The notes: generated from the sequence alone by a model not told the origin. A DNA stretch of 64,000 bases from Halalkalibacter urbisdiaboli (GCF_002156385.1 NZ_MVJM01000003.1:917504-981503); one strand, 5' to 3'; positions 9,249-17,226 are shown, counted from the first letter of the stretch. A program made the numbers and translations.

Positions 9249-9638
9249 TTATTCGATTATTCGAATCATATCCTCGTCCCTGCTTTCCACTCCCTCATTA
9301 AATGTCAGCGTTGTTTTAAAATAATAGGAAATATGTTTGGAAGAACGTTTCGTATGTTTTGGTAAGGTAAACTGAAATGATATTTTATTCCTTTCTCCAG
9401 AATAAATCAGTTGCGTTGTCAAAAAACTTGTTGAATCAATAATTGTCTCAGTGTCATGTAAATCGTCTGACATGACTAGATCACAATCGATTCTCTTTAT
9501 TTGTTGTTCGATCGTTCCCCCTTTAATAAGGTAATATCCATGAATTTGTTCGCCTGTTTTATAGGTGGTTTTCGGTAAAATTAAATCAATTTGAGCAGAA
9601 CCTACCCCTATTAATGACATATATTTTCTTAATAACAT
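9249..9638 (-). CDS. Short Spo0M-like (arrestin-fold) protein
   Basis: The start is placed at ATG 9638 because GATAGGAGTGAG lies just upstream; upstream in-frame codons overlap the riboswitch terminator. The 129-residue product resembles the N-terminal half of Spo0M sporulation-control proteins (VGSAQIDLILPKTTYKTGEQ, then GGTIEQQIKRIDCDLV), an arrestin-like beta-sandwich. Full-length Spo0M is about twice as long, so this is a single-domain version. It is the first gene after the Mn2+ riboswitch. Why an arrestin-like protein is tied to manganese is not evident from the sequence. Confidence 0.75.
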   Translation of the reverse strand: MLLRKYMSLIGVGSAQIDLILPKTTYKTGEQIHGYYLIKGGTIEQQIKRIDCDLVMSDDLHDTETIIDSTSFLTTQLIYSGERNKISFQFTLPKHTKRSSKHISYYFKTTLTFNEGVESRDEDMIRIIE

Positions 9639-9681
9639 CTTAAACTCACTCCTATCATCATTTAATAAAAACAAACAAAAA

Positions 9682-9706
9682 ACCTTCACCATTGAATGGT
9701 AAAGGC
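9682..9706 (-). terminator. Regulated terminator downstream of Mn2+ riboswitch 1
   Basis: On the minus strand CCTTTACCATT pairs with AATGGTGAAGG (one G-T pair) and a T6-G-T3-G-T5 tract follows. An additional hairpin at 9718-9745 (AGACCTTTACC / GGTAAAGGTCT) lies between aptamer and terminator and shares its left arm with aptamer helix P1. Confidence 0.8.
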
Positions 9707-9733
9707 TTTAAAATAATAAAGACCTTTACCAAC

Positions 9734-9830
9734 GGTAAAGGTCTTGCTAACAACATTCGTTGCCAACAAAGCCGAGAGTAAAAGACTCCGAAATGACGAC
9801 TTTGCTGTAAAAGCTACTCCCCTTTAGGAG
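9734..9830 (-). promoter_or_regulatory. yybP-ykoY Mn2+ riboswitch 1 (upstream of spo0M-like/ykvA-like/terC)
   Basis: The minus strand carries the conserved AAAGGGGAGTAGC, then GTCGTCA and CTCGGCTTTGTTGGCAAC, and closes with AGCAAGACCTTTACC. The 5' TAAAGG pairs with the 3' CCTTTA to form P1. The same CCTTTACC also forms the left arm of the following hairpin, so P1 formation with Mn2+ should block termination, the known ON mechanism of this class. The downstream terC homologue is a classic target. Confidence 0.9.
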
Positions 9831-9909
9831 AAACCGTATTGAATTATTTTATATAATTATCATAATCTAGCTATCTCAATAAGTCAATATCTTTTTTTGT
9901 AACAAAGGA

Positions 9910-10740
9910 TTATACTTTAGTATTTTCAAATTTACTAAGACTGAAAACAACTAAAAACCCAACTATAAAGGATGTAACACTAAGTATAAAGAGCAAAGGG
10001 TCGTTGACCATTCCTGGATAAATAACGATAGTAGAACCGATTATAAATCCGATAATAATTGCATACGTACTTACTCGATACATATTAAATAAATACGTTA
10101 TTAATTTAGTCGTCAAAATTAGACCTATCACTATCCCACTTCCTGTAAAAGCTAGTACATGAAGGTTCAATGTGGATAATGCATTTATTATCGTTGGATA
10201 CACACCTAAAAGCAGCAAAACAAACGACCCGCTTATTCCTGGTAAAATCATTGCCGAACTTGCTAACCAACCAGAAATAAATAGAAAAACATAATCACTC
10301 CATTCTAAATGTTTCATGATTGGGGTCATCTTATCCTCTTTTACAATTGCCGTTGATGCGACCAAAATGGTTGCAAATACGACAAGTAAATAATGATGTA
10401 ATTGAAACGATTCTTTATACTTGATTTCCTTTAATAGAGTCGGAATGATTGCGACTGTAAGGCCTAAGAAAAAGAAAAACGTAGGTTGTGGGTAATTTGA
10501 TAATAACCATTCAATTAACCGACTTAATGATACTAATGCAATTCCTATACCTAAACCAATTGGAATAAGAAAAAGGAGGTGTTCCTTCCACTTCTTCGTA
10601 AAAACTCCATTAATAGCCGCAACTAATGTTTGATAAATCCCTAGTAATAACGCAATGGTTCCTCCACTAACTCCTGGAATTAAATCACTCACTCCCATTG
10701 CTATTCCTTTAAAAATATTCATCCACTTAAACAAGGTCAT
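9910..10740 (-). CDS. DUF368 polytopic membrane protein (PopT-type undecaprenyl-phosphate translocase family)
   Basis: A 276-residue protein with about eight hydrophobic helices and the DUF368 signature (GVSDLIPGVSGGTIALLLGI, with a second internal repeat LPGISGSFVLLLLGVYPTI). DUF368 proteins (PopT) have been shown to recycle undecaprenyl phosphate across the cytoplasmic membrane, with a condition-dependent role at alkaline pH. The gene follows the AI-2E/YtvI-family gene by 13 nt and shares its Mn2+ riboswitch. The ATG at 10740 lies very close to AGAGGAG; a TTG two codons later is a possible alternative start. Confidence 0.87.
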   Translation of the reverse strand: MTLFKWMNIFKGIAMGVSDLIPGVSGGTIALLLGIYQTLVAAINGVFTKKWKEHLLFLIPIGLGIGIALVSLSRLIEWLLSNYPQPTFFFFLGLTVAIIPTLLKEIKYKESFQLHHYLLVVFATILVASTAIVKEDKMTPIMKHLEWSDYVFLFISGWLASSAMILPGISGSFVLLLLGVYPTIINALSTLNLHVLAFTGSGIVIGLILTTKLITYLFNMYRVSTYAIIIGFIIGSTIVIYPGMVNDPLLFILSVTSFIVGFLVVFSLSKFENTKV

Positions 10741-10753
10741 TCTCCTCTAGTTG

Positions 10754-11872
10754 TTATTCAGGTTCATTTTTGATAAACCGCCATATCCCTTCAAAAACAT
10801 TAGCTTGGTGCATAGAGACAACTATAACTAAAATAACAGGACCGATGACGAGCCCGATAAAACCAAAAAGTTGAAGGCCTACGAATAAAGATATAAGTGT
10901 TGCTAAAGGGTTAAGCCCTAAACTTGATGATAAAACTTTAGGCTCAGCAAATTGTCTTAAAATAATCGTCAGTCCGTATAAAATAAGGAGCCCCACTCCT
11001 AAAAAGAGATCACCCATAACTAAACTATAAACGGCCCATGGAATGAGAATAATTCCAGTCCCTAAGTAAGGTAATAAATCAACAACCCCTAATACGAGCG
11101 CAATTGTTAAGGGGTGCTCAACTTTTAATACAAGAAGTCCTATAAAATTTAAAATCGCTGTCATACTGATCAAAATACATTGGGCAGTAATAAAGCCGAT
11201 CACCTTTGATTTTAAATCTACATATACTTGAACGAATCGTTCTGTAACAGTAACTGGTAATTTCTTTTTAAGTGATAACCGGTAGTGATTCCAGTCTTTG
11301 CTTATGAAATATAATGACAAGATGATAAAGATAAAAACTGTCAGCGTAATTGGTAAAGCTCCGACAAAATGAGAGAGACTGTTTGCAATGGCTTGTCCAA
11401 CATTTCCGAGTATAGACGCAAATTGAACCCCTAATTGCTGAATGCTATTTTCAATAGCCGATCTTTGTGAATCCTCTAAATGATCTATCATTCCAATCCC
11501 TTTAATCCATAACGGTAAGAGATGTTCATTTACATAAGCTTGTATGTTGATGGAGATTTGTTCGATATGCGTTGGAACAAGCCTTGATAAATACTGAAAC
11601 CCGTCCACAAGCTTAAAAATAATTAAGGTTAACACCCCACCAACTAGTCCAAATAAGAATAAAATCGCGCTTAAAACAGCAAGCGTTCTTGGTAATTTAC
11701 ATATCTTTTCTAAAAACGTCACAAGCGGATTTATCATAAAAGCGAATACAGCCGCAATGATAAAAGGAAAAGTCAGCGTTACTACATTAAAAAAGACATA
11801 CAAACCAATCGCAACCAATACTGCAACAATTAAGACCCGGAATATCATCTGAAGGATTTTATTATTGGACAA
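10754..11872 (-). CDS. AI-2E (UPF0118) family transporter, YtvI-like
   Basis: A 372-residue membrane protein with the family layout: two pairs of N-terminal helices, a long extracytoplasmic region (about residues 90-160), then helices with the conserved GVVDLLPYLGTGIILIPWA segment and the C-terminal AEPKVLSSSLGLNPLATLI motif. Its length matches Bacillus YtvI. Family members have been linked to AI-2 export and Na+/H+ exchange, so the substrate is open. It starts with TTG 11872 behind GAGGAGG. It is the first gene after Mn2+ riboswitch 2 and is followed by DUF368. Confidence 0.87.
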   Translation of the reverse strand: MSNNKILQMIFRVLIVAVLVAIGLYVFFNVVTLTFPFIIAAVFAFMINPLVTFLEKICKLPRTLAVLSAILFLFGLVGGVLTLIIFKLVDGFQYLSRLVPTHIEQISINIQAYVNEHLLPLWIKGIGMIDHLEDSQRSAIENSIQQLGVQFASILGNVGQAIANSLSHFVGALPITLTVFIFIILSLYFISKDWNHYRLSLKKKLPVTVTERFVQVYVDLKSKVIGFITAQCILISMTAILNFIGLLVLKVEHPLTIALVLGVVDLLPYLGTGIILIPWAVYSLVMGDLFLGVGLLILYGLTIILRQFAEPKVLSSSLGLNPLATLISLFVGLQLFGFIGLVIGPVILVIVVSMHQANVFEGIWRFIKNEPE

Positions 11873-11920
11873 ATTCGGTAAACCTCCTCAAATATCGTTT
11901 TTTAACCTAGCAACTAAAAA

Positions 11921-11947
11921 AGACCCTTTACCAAAAGGCAAAGGTCT
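11921..11947 (-). terminator. Regulated terminator of Mn2+ riboswitch 2
   Basis: On the minus strand AGACCTTTG and TAAAGGGTCT pair around a CCTTTTGG apex, followed by a T-run. It sits between the aptamer and the AI-2E/YtvI-like gene, whose start is 49 nt downstream. Confidence 0.78.
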
Positions 11948-11971
11948 CCTTTGAAACAAAGACCCTTCCCT

Positions 11972-12070
11972 TGGTAAAAGGTCTTGCTAACAACAACAAT
12001 GTTGCCAATAAAGCCGAGGATGACCATCCTGTAATGACGACTTATATTGTACAGCTACTCCCCTTTTCGC
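11972..12070 (-). promoter_or_regulatory. yybP-ykoY Mn2+ riboswitch 2 (upstream of AI-2E/YtvI-like and DUF368 genes)
   Basis: The minus strand shows AAAAGGGGAGTAGC, GTCGTCA, CTCGGCTTTATTGGCAAC and AGCAAGACCTTTTACC in the same order and spacing as riboswitch 1. The 5' AAAAGG / 3' CCTTTT arms form P1. The variable internal loop differs between the copies, while the Mn2+-site segments are conserved. The aptamer is followed by a terminator, indicating transcriptional control. Confidence 0.9.
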
Positions 12071-12136
12071 TCATTCAATTATACGCTCATTGTAAGCTTT
12101 AGTGCAGGTGAAAACAACTACTTTTTTTCAATAAGA

Positions 12137-13093
12137 TTAATTTCGAATGATAATGTAAATTAAATACGAAATGTAAGCAATTGTTAATAGTGCACCCTCA
12201 TATTTTCCGATTGTAAAATGGGTCCTTGAGAAGGTAAGTAGAACAAATGTTAAGCCGATCATTAAAATAATATCGATAAAAATTCTCGAATCAACTTCTA
12301 ATGGAGCAAAAACAGATGCTGCACCGAGGACAAAAAGTATATTAAAAATGTTACTTCCAACGATATTTCCTAAAGCAATTTCACTTTGCTTCTTTATAGC
12401 GGCTGTCACCGAAGTTACCAACTCAGGTAATGAAGTTCCAAGTGCAACAATTGTTAACCCAACTAACGTTTCACTCATACCGAACGAGTATGCAATTTCA
12501 GTACTGCTTCTCACAACGAGGTCTCCACCAAAGATAATTGCTGCAAGGCCTATAAGTGTAAGAACAATTTGTTTTGTCCAGGTTTTTGATGTAGCTTGCT
12601 GTTTTTCGCTACGATCCTCTGAGCGCTTGCTACGTGCTACTTCAAAAATATAATAGAGAAACACTGAAAAAAACAACAGGAAAATAAGGCCTTCACTGCG
12701 GGAGATGGTATTAACAGTTGCGTATTGTAAAGTAATATCACTAATGAAAATTAATAAAGCAACACTTGCAAGTAATGTAAACGGTATTTCTTTACGAATC
12801 GTTTCATTTTCAACTGTTAACGGATTCAGCATCGCTGTAATCCCAATCACTAATGTTATATTGAAGATATTACTTCCAACGACATTCCCAATCGCAACAT
12901 CGGCATTTCCGTTTACCGCAGCCAATATACTAACCGTTGCTTCTGGTGAGCTTGTACCAAATGCAACGATCGTTAACCCAATTAATAATGGTGAAACATT
13001 GAGTAGTCTTGCAATTGACGAGGAGCCATCAACAAAATAATTGGCTCCCTTTATTAATAAACCGAACCCTAATAGCAGTAATAAATAGGTCAT
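12137..13093 (-). CDS. CaCA-family sodium/calcium exchanger (YrbG type)
   Basis: A 318-residue antiporter of about ten helices with both alpha repeats of the Ca2+/cation antiporter family: FGTSSPEATVSILAA with GNVVGSNIFNI in the first half, and LGTSLPELVTSVTAA with GNIVGSNIFNI in the second. The acidic residues in the GT(S)xPE motifs bind the cations. It would extrude Ca2+ using Na+ entry (or the reverse), a useful activity in an alkaliphile. It begins 15 nt after the SASP stop codon on the same strand, so read-through from that gene is possible. Confidence 0.92.
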   Translation of the reverse strand: MTYLLLLLGFGLLIKGANYFVDGSSSIARLLNVSPLLIGLTIVAFGTSSPEATVSILAAVNGNADVAIGNVVGSNIFNITLVIGITAMLNPLTVENETIRKEIPFTLLASVALLIFISDITLQYATVNTISRSEGLIFLLFFSVFLYYIFEVARSKRSEDRSEKQQATSKTWTKQIVLTLIGLAAIIFGGDLVVRSSTEIAYSFGMSETLVGLTIVALGTSLPELVTSVTAAIKKQSEIALGNIVGSNIFNILFVLGAASVFAPLEVDSRIFIDIILMIGLTFVLLTFSRTHFTIGKYEGALLTIAYISYLIYIIIRN

Positions 13094-13108
13094 TTTACAC
13101 CAACCTTA

Positions 13109-13366
13109 TTATCTCAAGTTTTTCATGGCCATTTTTATCATTTCCTTTACCATTGTACCGCCTATTTCTCCTCCCACCTTTCCAGCATCTTTCGAACGTA
13201 ATTCGCCATTGTCGCCTTTCGTAAGAGGTACGTTAAGATTTTCAGCTACTTCATATTTGAGCTTTTCTGATGACTGAGCTTGATATCCCTTTTCATTCAT
13301 AACCTGACCTTTAAAATGATCTACCGCTGGGCGTGCCTCTGGTACAAGCAGTTTATTTTTTGTCAT
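13109..13366 (-). CDS. Alpha/beta-type small acid-soluble spore protein with extended N-terminus
   Basis: An 85-residue protein with the SASP landmarks: KLLVPEARPAVDHFK near the N-terminus, KYEVAENLNV (the GPR protease cleavage region of this family usually carries an E-I/V-A motif), and GKVGGEIGGTMVKEMIKMA at the C-terminus. These proteins coat spore DNA and protect it from UV. It carries extra residues between the two conserved blocks. ATG 13366 is nine bases after AAGGAG; a TTG nine bases upstream touches that site and is unlikely. Expression is expected in the forespore (sigma G). Confidence 0.88.
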   Translation of the reverse strand: MTKNKLLVPEARPAVDHFKGQVMNEKGYQAQSSEKLKYEVAENLNVPLTKGDNGELRSKDAGKVGGEIGGTMVKEMIKMAMKNLR

Positions 13367-13441
13367 GTTTATCAACTCCTTATATTCTACGTCCCTCTTA
13401 TGTTTTCCTTCTGGCTTCTTATTATGATAAGGATATGAATA

Positions 13442-14212
13442 ATGGGAATGCTAAAGGTAATGCGTAATGAAGGTGATGCAATGATATATCAAGCGAACAA
13501 CGGACAAGTTTTTTATGGTCATACGATTGGAATCTTAATGCTCGATACTTTTGTTCCAATGATTCCAGGTGATGTCGGTAATGCAACATCGTTCTCTTAC
13601 CCTATTCTATATCGGACGTTACACAAAATAACCGCTAATAAAATGATGTCAAAAGAGCCGGAAGTTCTTCAAGAAATTCTCTTAAGAGGAAAAGAACTCG
13701 TACGAGACGGTGCAAAAACAATTACTGGTGACTGTGGTTTTTTCCTGTATTATCAGAAAGAACTCCGCCGAGCCTTGAATGTTCCTGTATTTCTTTCAAG
13801 CTTAATTCAATTACCATTTATACTGCATCTTCTAAGTAGAGATGAAAAGGTCGGTATCATTACTGCTGATTCAACTATGCTTACCGATGCTCTTCTTTAT
13901 GAGTCTGGTGTCACAGATATGAATCGTATAAAAATAAAGGGTCTTGAAAACACCGACCATTTTTATCAAGCTTGCATAGCTGAAACCGGCACTTTAGATT
14001 CTATGCTTATTGAGCAGGAAGTAGTTGCTGTTACAAAAGATCTAGTTCAAAGGGATAAAGGCATTAAGGCAATCTTACTAGAATGTAGTTTTTTACCACC
14101 CTATGCAAAGGCGATACAAAAGGTAAGTCAACTTCCCGTATTCGATTATAAAACGATGATTGACTATGTTCACTCAACCTTTGTCAAGCCGAGATATCAA
14201 GGTTATTTATAA
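13442..14212 (+). CDS. Aspartate/glutamate racemase-superfamily protein
   Basis: A 256-residue cytoplasmic protein resembling the Asp/Glu/hydantoin racemase superfamily. A cysteine sits in TITGDCGFFLYYQ (about residue 99) and a second in LLECSFLPPYA (about residue 221), where the two catalytic cysteines of these racemases lie. The repeated half-domain layout also fits. The substrate is not predictable. A start at ATG 13481 (MIYQANNG...), with GAAGGTGAT just upstream, is at least as likely as the listed one; it loses no conserved region. It is followed 36 nt later by a small acidic protein. Confidence 0.72.
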   Translation: MGMLKVMRNEGDAMIYQANNGQVFYGHTIGILMLDTFVPMIPGDVGNATSFSYPILYRTLHKITANKMMSKEPEVLQEILLRGKELVRDGAKTITGDCGFFLYYQKELRRALNVPVFLSSLIQLPFILHLLSRDEKVGIITADSTMLTDALLYESGVTDMNRIKIKGLENTDHFYQACIAETGTLDSMLIEQEVVAVTKDLVQRDKGIKAILLECSFLPPYAKAIQKVSQLPVFDYKTMIDYVHSTFVKPRYQGYL

Positions 14213-14248
14213 AAACGGAATACCGTTTGACATTTAGGAGGAATTAAT

Positions 14249-14500
14249 ATGGAAGAGATAAATCCTTTATTAGAAAAAGTGGAGGAAACAATTGAGCGCG
14301 CCTTAAATGAATTAATGGAAGTTAAAATCATTAGAGAAAATGACCCTACAGAATTTGCACTAGCTCAAAAAGAATTAGAGGAGCGAGAAGAAGAAATTTT
14401 AGGGTTACTAAGCCAAGCATCCGCTGAAGAAAAAGAAGCATTATCTAACGCCCTTGAACGCGTAAAAGGAGTTCAAAAGACGATGGTGCGCGGAATATAG
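14249..14500 (+). CDS. Small acidic helical protein of unknown function
   Basis: An 83-residue, Glu-rich protein predicted to be almost entirely alpha-helical, probably a coiled coil (heptad-like spacing in LLEKVEETIERALNELMEV). It has no membrane segment or recognised domain. The start is well supported by TTAGGAGGAATTAAT before the ATG. Its position 36 nt behind the racemase-like gene suggests a shared transcript. I do not recognise the family. Confidence 0.7.
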   Translation: MEEINPLLEKVEETIERALNELMEVKIIRENDPTEFALAQKELEEREEEILGLLSQASAEEKEALSNALERVKGVQKTMVRGI

Positions 14501-14657
14501 GAAATAAGGTCACTTCTGGAAGTGTAGTGGTTTTTAAGTGGTATTGCATGAACTACAGAGACCTTTTTATTCCTCATTTTTCTGCTGTTTTTTGAAAATA
14601 AGTATTGTGTTTGATAATTGAATCTGTGTTCTGTTTTATTCTCCATTTAAAAAGAAA

Positions 14658-14687
14658 GAACGGCTAAGTCTTTTTGCTTAGCCGTTC
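14658..14687 (-). terminator. Terminator overlapping the speD stop codon
   Basis: GAACGGCTAAG / CTTAGCCGTTC with an 8-nt loop; the speD stop codon lies inside the 5' arm. A short T-rich stretch follows on the minus strand. Confidence 0.8.
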
Positions 14688-15487
14688 ATATTTTTACCGT
14701 AATAAATTTCATCCATTTCTTTCGTTAATCGATCAGTAATTTCCTCTATTTCTTCGTTACTTAGCTTGTCCTTCGTATAGCCGAAGAGATAATTGTTAAT
14801 GTCAAAATTTTTCAGCTTGCATTTTGTATGAAAAATGTTCTCCTGATAAATATTGACATCGATCATATCAAATTGCTCTTTCGCTATATCAGGAATGTAA
14901 TTTTGAATCGAACTAATATCATGATCGATAAATAATTTATGACCACTAATATCCCGTGTAAAACCTCGTACTCGATAATCAATCGTCATAATGTCTGTAT
15001 CAAAAGAGTGAATTAAATAGTTTAACGCTTTTAGTGGAGAAATTTCACCACAGGTTGACACATCAATATCAGCCCGAAAGGTACTTATTCCTTCATCTGG
15101 ATGATATTCTGGGTACGTATGAACCGTAATATGACTTTTATCTAATTGCATAACAACAGAATCTGGTAGTGGACCTGGAGATTCATCAAAGGATTCCGTA
15201 GGGACTTCAACTATCGGTCCTTCAGAAACTAAAATGGTCACGCTTGCTCCTTGTGGAACATAATCCTGTTTCGCTACATTTAAGACATGTGCCCCAATAA
15301 TTTCAGAGACATTTTTAAGTATTTCTGTTAATCTGTCAGCATTGTATTGCTCATCTATGTATTCAATATAAGCTTCACGTTCTTCTTTCGTTTTCGTATA
15401 ACAAATGTCGTACATATTAAAGCTGAGCGATTTTGTAAGGTTATTAAAGCCATGTAATGTAATACGTTGTTCAGGTGTAAGTTTCAT
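14678..15487 (-). CDS. speD: S-adenosylmethionine decarboxylase proenzyme, long (E. coli SpeD) type
   Basis: Decarboxylates S-adenosylmethionine to supply aminopropyl groups for spermidine. The 269-residue proenzyme is nearly colinear with E. coli SpeD. It contains the self-cleavage site ([13 protein letters not shown], cleaved before Ser near residue 117 to create the pyruvoyl group), [20 protein letters not shown], and the C-terminal YQENIFHTK and [10 protein letters not shown]. Most Bacillus species instead carry the short SpeH form of about 125 residues, so this is the long class. No spermidine synthase gene is adjacent. Confidence 0.95.
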   Translation of the reverse strand: MKLTPEQRITLHGFNNLTKSLSFNMYDICYTKTKEEREAYIEYIDEQYNADRLTEILKNVSEIIGAHVLNVAKQDYVPQGASVTILVSEGPIVEVPTESFDESPGPLPDSVVMQLDKSHITVHTYPEYHPDEGISTFRADIDVSTCGEISPLKALNYLIHSFDTDIMTIDYRVRGFTRDISGHKLFIDHDISSIQNYIPDIAKEQFDMIDVNIYQENIFHTKCKLKNFDINNYLFGYTKDKLSNEEIEEITDRLTKEMDEIYYGKNMNG

Positions 15488-15560
15488 GTTTTATTTCCCC
15501 TTACTTTTCTAGTTTTTAAACCTTTATTTATAGTGTACCCATTGCTGTTAATAAAAAACA

Positions 15561-15893
15561 TTATTTATACAATCGAAAAGTACTAGTTAAAGATTTAGCG
15601 TCTTCTTTTTTCATTGGAGGTAAACATACAACGGTTAAACTTCCAGCTGCAATTTCCGTTTTTCCAGCGTCTCGAATCGAAACAAAATCATGCTCAAGCA
15701 AAGCCTCTAACTCCTTTTGTTTTGCTTTTAAAACGATTTTTGTCTGACCTGTTTGGAGCCAATCGTGAAAGCCTGCGTTTTTATGATAAAATAAAACTGC
15801 CTGTGTAGCTGCATGCGCTACTTGAGCCGCTACTTTACCTGCTGACATCTGTAAATCTTCGTTTACTATATAATACTGAACATATCCATTCAC
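15561..15893 (-). CDS. PTH2-family peptidyl-tRNA hydrolase
   Basis: A 110-residue protein of the archaeal/eukaryotic-type Pth2 family. It has the conserved GKVAAQVAHAATQAV segment (with the catalytic Lys), the Asp-containing IRDAGKTEIAAGSLTVV region and the C-terminal LTSTFRLYK. It would release tRNA from peptidyl- or acyl-tRNA. Bacteria normally rely on Pth1; this form occurs in some as an extra enzyme. It starts at GTG 15893, overlapping the stop codon of the GNAT gene (GTGA), so the two are translationally coupled. Confidence 0.87.
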   Translation of the reverse strand: MNGYVQYYIVNEDLQMSAGKVAAQVAHAATQAVLFYHKNAGFHDWLQTGQTKIVLKAKQKELEALLEHDFVSIRDAGKTEIAAGSLTVVCLPPMKKEDAKSLTSTFRLYK

Positions 15894-16369
15894 CAGTAAC
15901 CCCTCCTTTCTGATAATTTCTTACTCATAGTAACAATTGTAAGCTTTGGGTGATTTGTTCTTTCTTCTTGACACACAGAATAGCCAAGTCTTTGATACAA
16001 ATGGATATTTCTAAGTATATCCTTGCGAACCTTACAAAAGACCTGTTTAACCCCACGCTCAGACGCAAAAATCTCGAGTTGATGTACGAGTTTTTTTGCA
16101 ATGCCTTTCCCCTGTTTTGTTGGCAATACCGACAAACGGTAAAAATAAAGACCCTCGTTTACATATCGAAAGCGAACCATCGCAATCGGTTCATGATCTT
16201 CGTAAGCAATAATGGCTTGTTCTCCTTGATTTAAAGCATTTTGTATTGATTCAACTGTCTCCTCTAGAGCTGTCGATGGAGGTTCTGAAGCATGATATTC
16301 TTGAAATGCTTGATGCATTAAACGATGAATGATTTGCGCATCCTCCTGTTTCGATGTTTCAAAATACAC
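15890..16369 (-). CDS. GNAT-family N-acetyltransferase
   Basis: A GNAT acetyltransferase with the acetyl-CoA binding signature (LSVLPTKQGKGIAKKLVHQL, the Q/RxxGxG/A loop), preceded by the beta strands AIIAYEDHEPIAMVRF and followed by LYQRLGYSV. The start is assigned to GTG 16369: AAAGGGAG lies seven bases upstream and the protein then begins at the usual domain boundary (FETSKQEDAQII). Upstream ATGs at 16387 and 16405 lack a site and overlap the preceding gene. The substrate is unknown. Confidence 0.85.
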   Translation of the reverse strand: MYFETSKQEDAQIIHRLMHQAFQEYHASEPPSTALEETVESIQNALNQGEQAIIAYEDHEPIAMVRFRYVNEGLYFYRLSVLPTKQGKGIAKKLVHQLEIFASERGVKQVFCKVRKDILRNIHLYQRLGYSVCQEERTNHPKLTIVTMSKKLSERRGYW

Positions 16370-16391
16370 AATAATACTCCCTTTCATAAAA

Positions 16392-17057
16392 CTACTTGTC
16401 TGCATTCCTTTTGTTTAAAACGAGAACATTCCACAATGTTTTAAACAGAGAATCGCTTTCGAGATGTCTACTGATGTCATTCATAAATGGGAAATCTTCT
16501 TCGGTTATCTTTATCCTCGCTAATGGACTTATTTTATGTTTACATATCCATTCATTAGCAACGCCTCCCTGCTCGAAATCCTTTCTTGGAAAAAGGTAAA
16601 TAGTTCCCGGCGCCCAATATTCTCCCTTGTACGCCCTATTAAGTGAAAAATAATAATATCGCTTTAATCCTTTCTTTGTTTGAGCAGTAAAACACGCATT
16701 TCGTAGTGAACCTACATAGTCTTGTTTATTTACAAGCGCAAAAAACATCGACCAAACACTATCACTTGATGCAAAAACCGCCTTAACAAGCTTACCTGTA
16801 AATAATGTTTGCTCTCTCGGTTCAAACTGGGCAATTTCATCATTCTGTGAACCGTGAACAAGCACATTCTTGTTTTCGATTAAGTAATTTAAAAACATGT
16901 ATTTTGGTAAGGAGCTTTGATAAATAATAGTTTCTCCTTGTCCATTTTTGACGTAAGAGTCGTAAAGGGAATCAAACTCTCCTTTTTCTTTAGTTGAAAG
17001 ATGCAATTCCGGTAACGTTAAGAAATGTAGCCGATTTAAAAGAAAATGTTTTAGCAT
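16392..17057 (-). CDS. Uncharacterised 221-residue protein with a possible ADP-ribosyltransferase-like core
   Basis: I do not recognise a named family. A central segment (about residues 66-110) reads VLVHGSQNDEIAQFEPREQ...VFASSDSVWSMFFALV. This resembles the H-G-S and FAS strands of ART/KptA-like folds, but similarity by eye is weak and no catalytic Glu can be assigned. Tyr- and Phe-rich segments follow; there is no signal peptide or membrane helix. The start has AATAGGAGC upstream. A LexA-like box (17119-17132) lies in the shared upstream region, so DNA-damage control is possible. Confidence 0.65.
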   Translation of the reverse strand: MLKHFLLNRLHFLTLPELHLSTKEKGEFDSLYDSYVKNGQGETIIYQSSLPKYMFLNYLIENKNVLVHGSQNDEIAQFEPREQTLFTGKLVKAVFASSDSVWSMFFALVNKQDYVGSLRNACFTAQTKKGLKRYYYFSLNRAYKGEYWAPGTIYLFPRKDFEQGGVANEWICKHKISPLARIKITEEDFPFMNDISRHLESDSLFKTLWNVLVLNKRNADK

Positions 17058-17118
17058 CGAGCAATGCTCCTATTCGAGTCAAGTTTCAAGGCGTATAGAG
17101 TAACAAAAAACACTTTTA

Positions 17119-17132
17119 CGAACATTTGTTCT
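17119..17132. promoter_or_regulatory. LexA/DinR SOS box in the toxin promoter
   Basis: CGAACATTTGTTCT matches the Bacillus LexA core GAAC-N4-GTTC perfectly. It covers the -35 region of the extended -10 promoter at 17150-17158 and lies in the region shared with the divergent gene ending at 17057. Confidence 0.7.
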
Positions 17133-17149
17133 TATAATCTATGAATTTA

Positions 17150-17158
17150 TGTTATAAT
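17150..17158 (+). promoter_or_regulatory. Extended -10 promoter of the holin-like toxin
   Basis: TGTTATAAT is an ideal extended -10 element, about 68 nt before the toxin start codon. A second TATAAT occurs at 17133-17138, overlapping the SOS box edge. Confidence 0.6.
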
Positions 17159-17226
17159 AGTTAAAACAATAGAATAGAACAAATCAAGGGTGGTTGGCAT
17201 GTTCCCCATGGAAGGGGGTGATGCTT

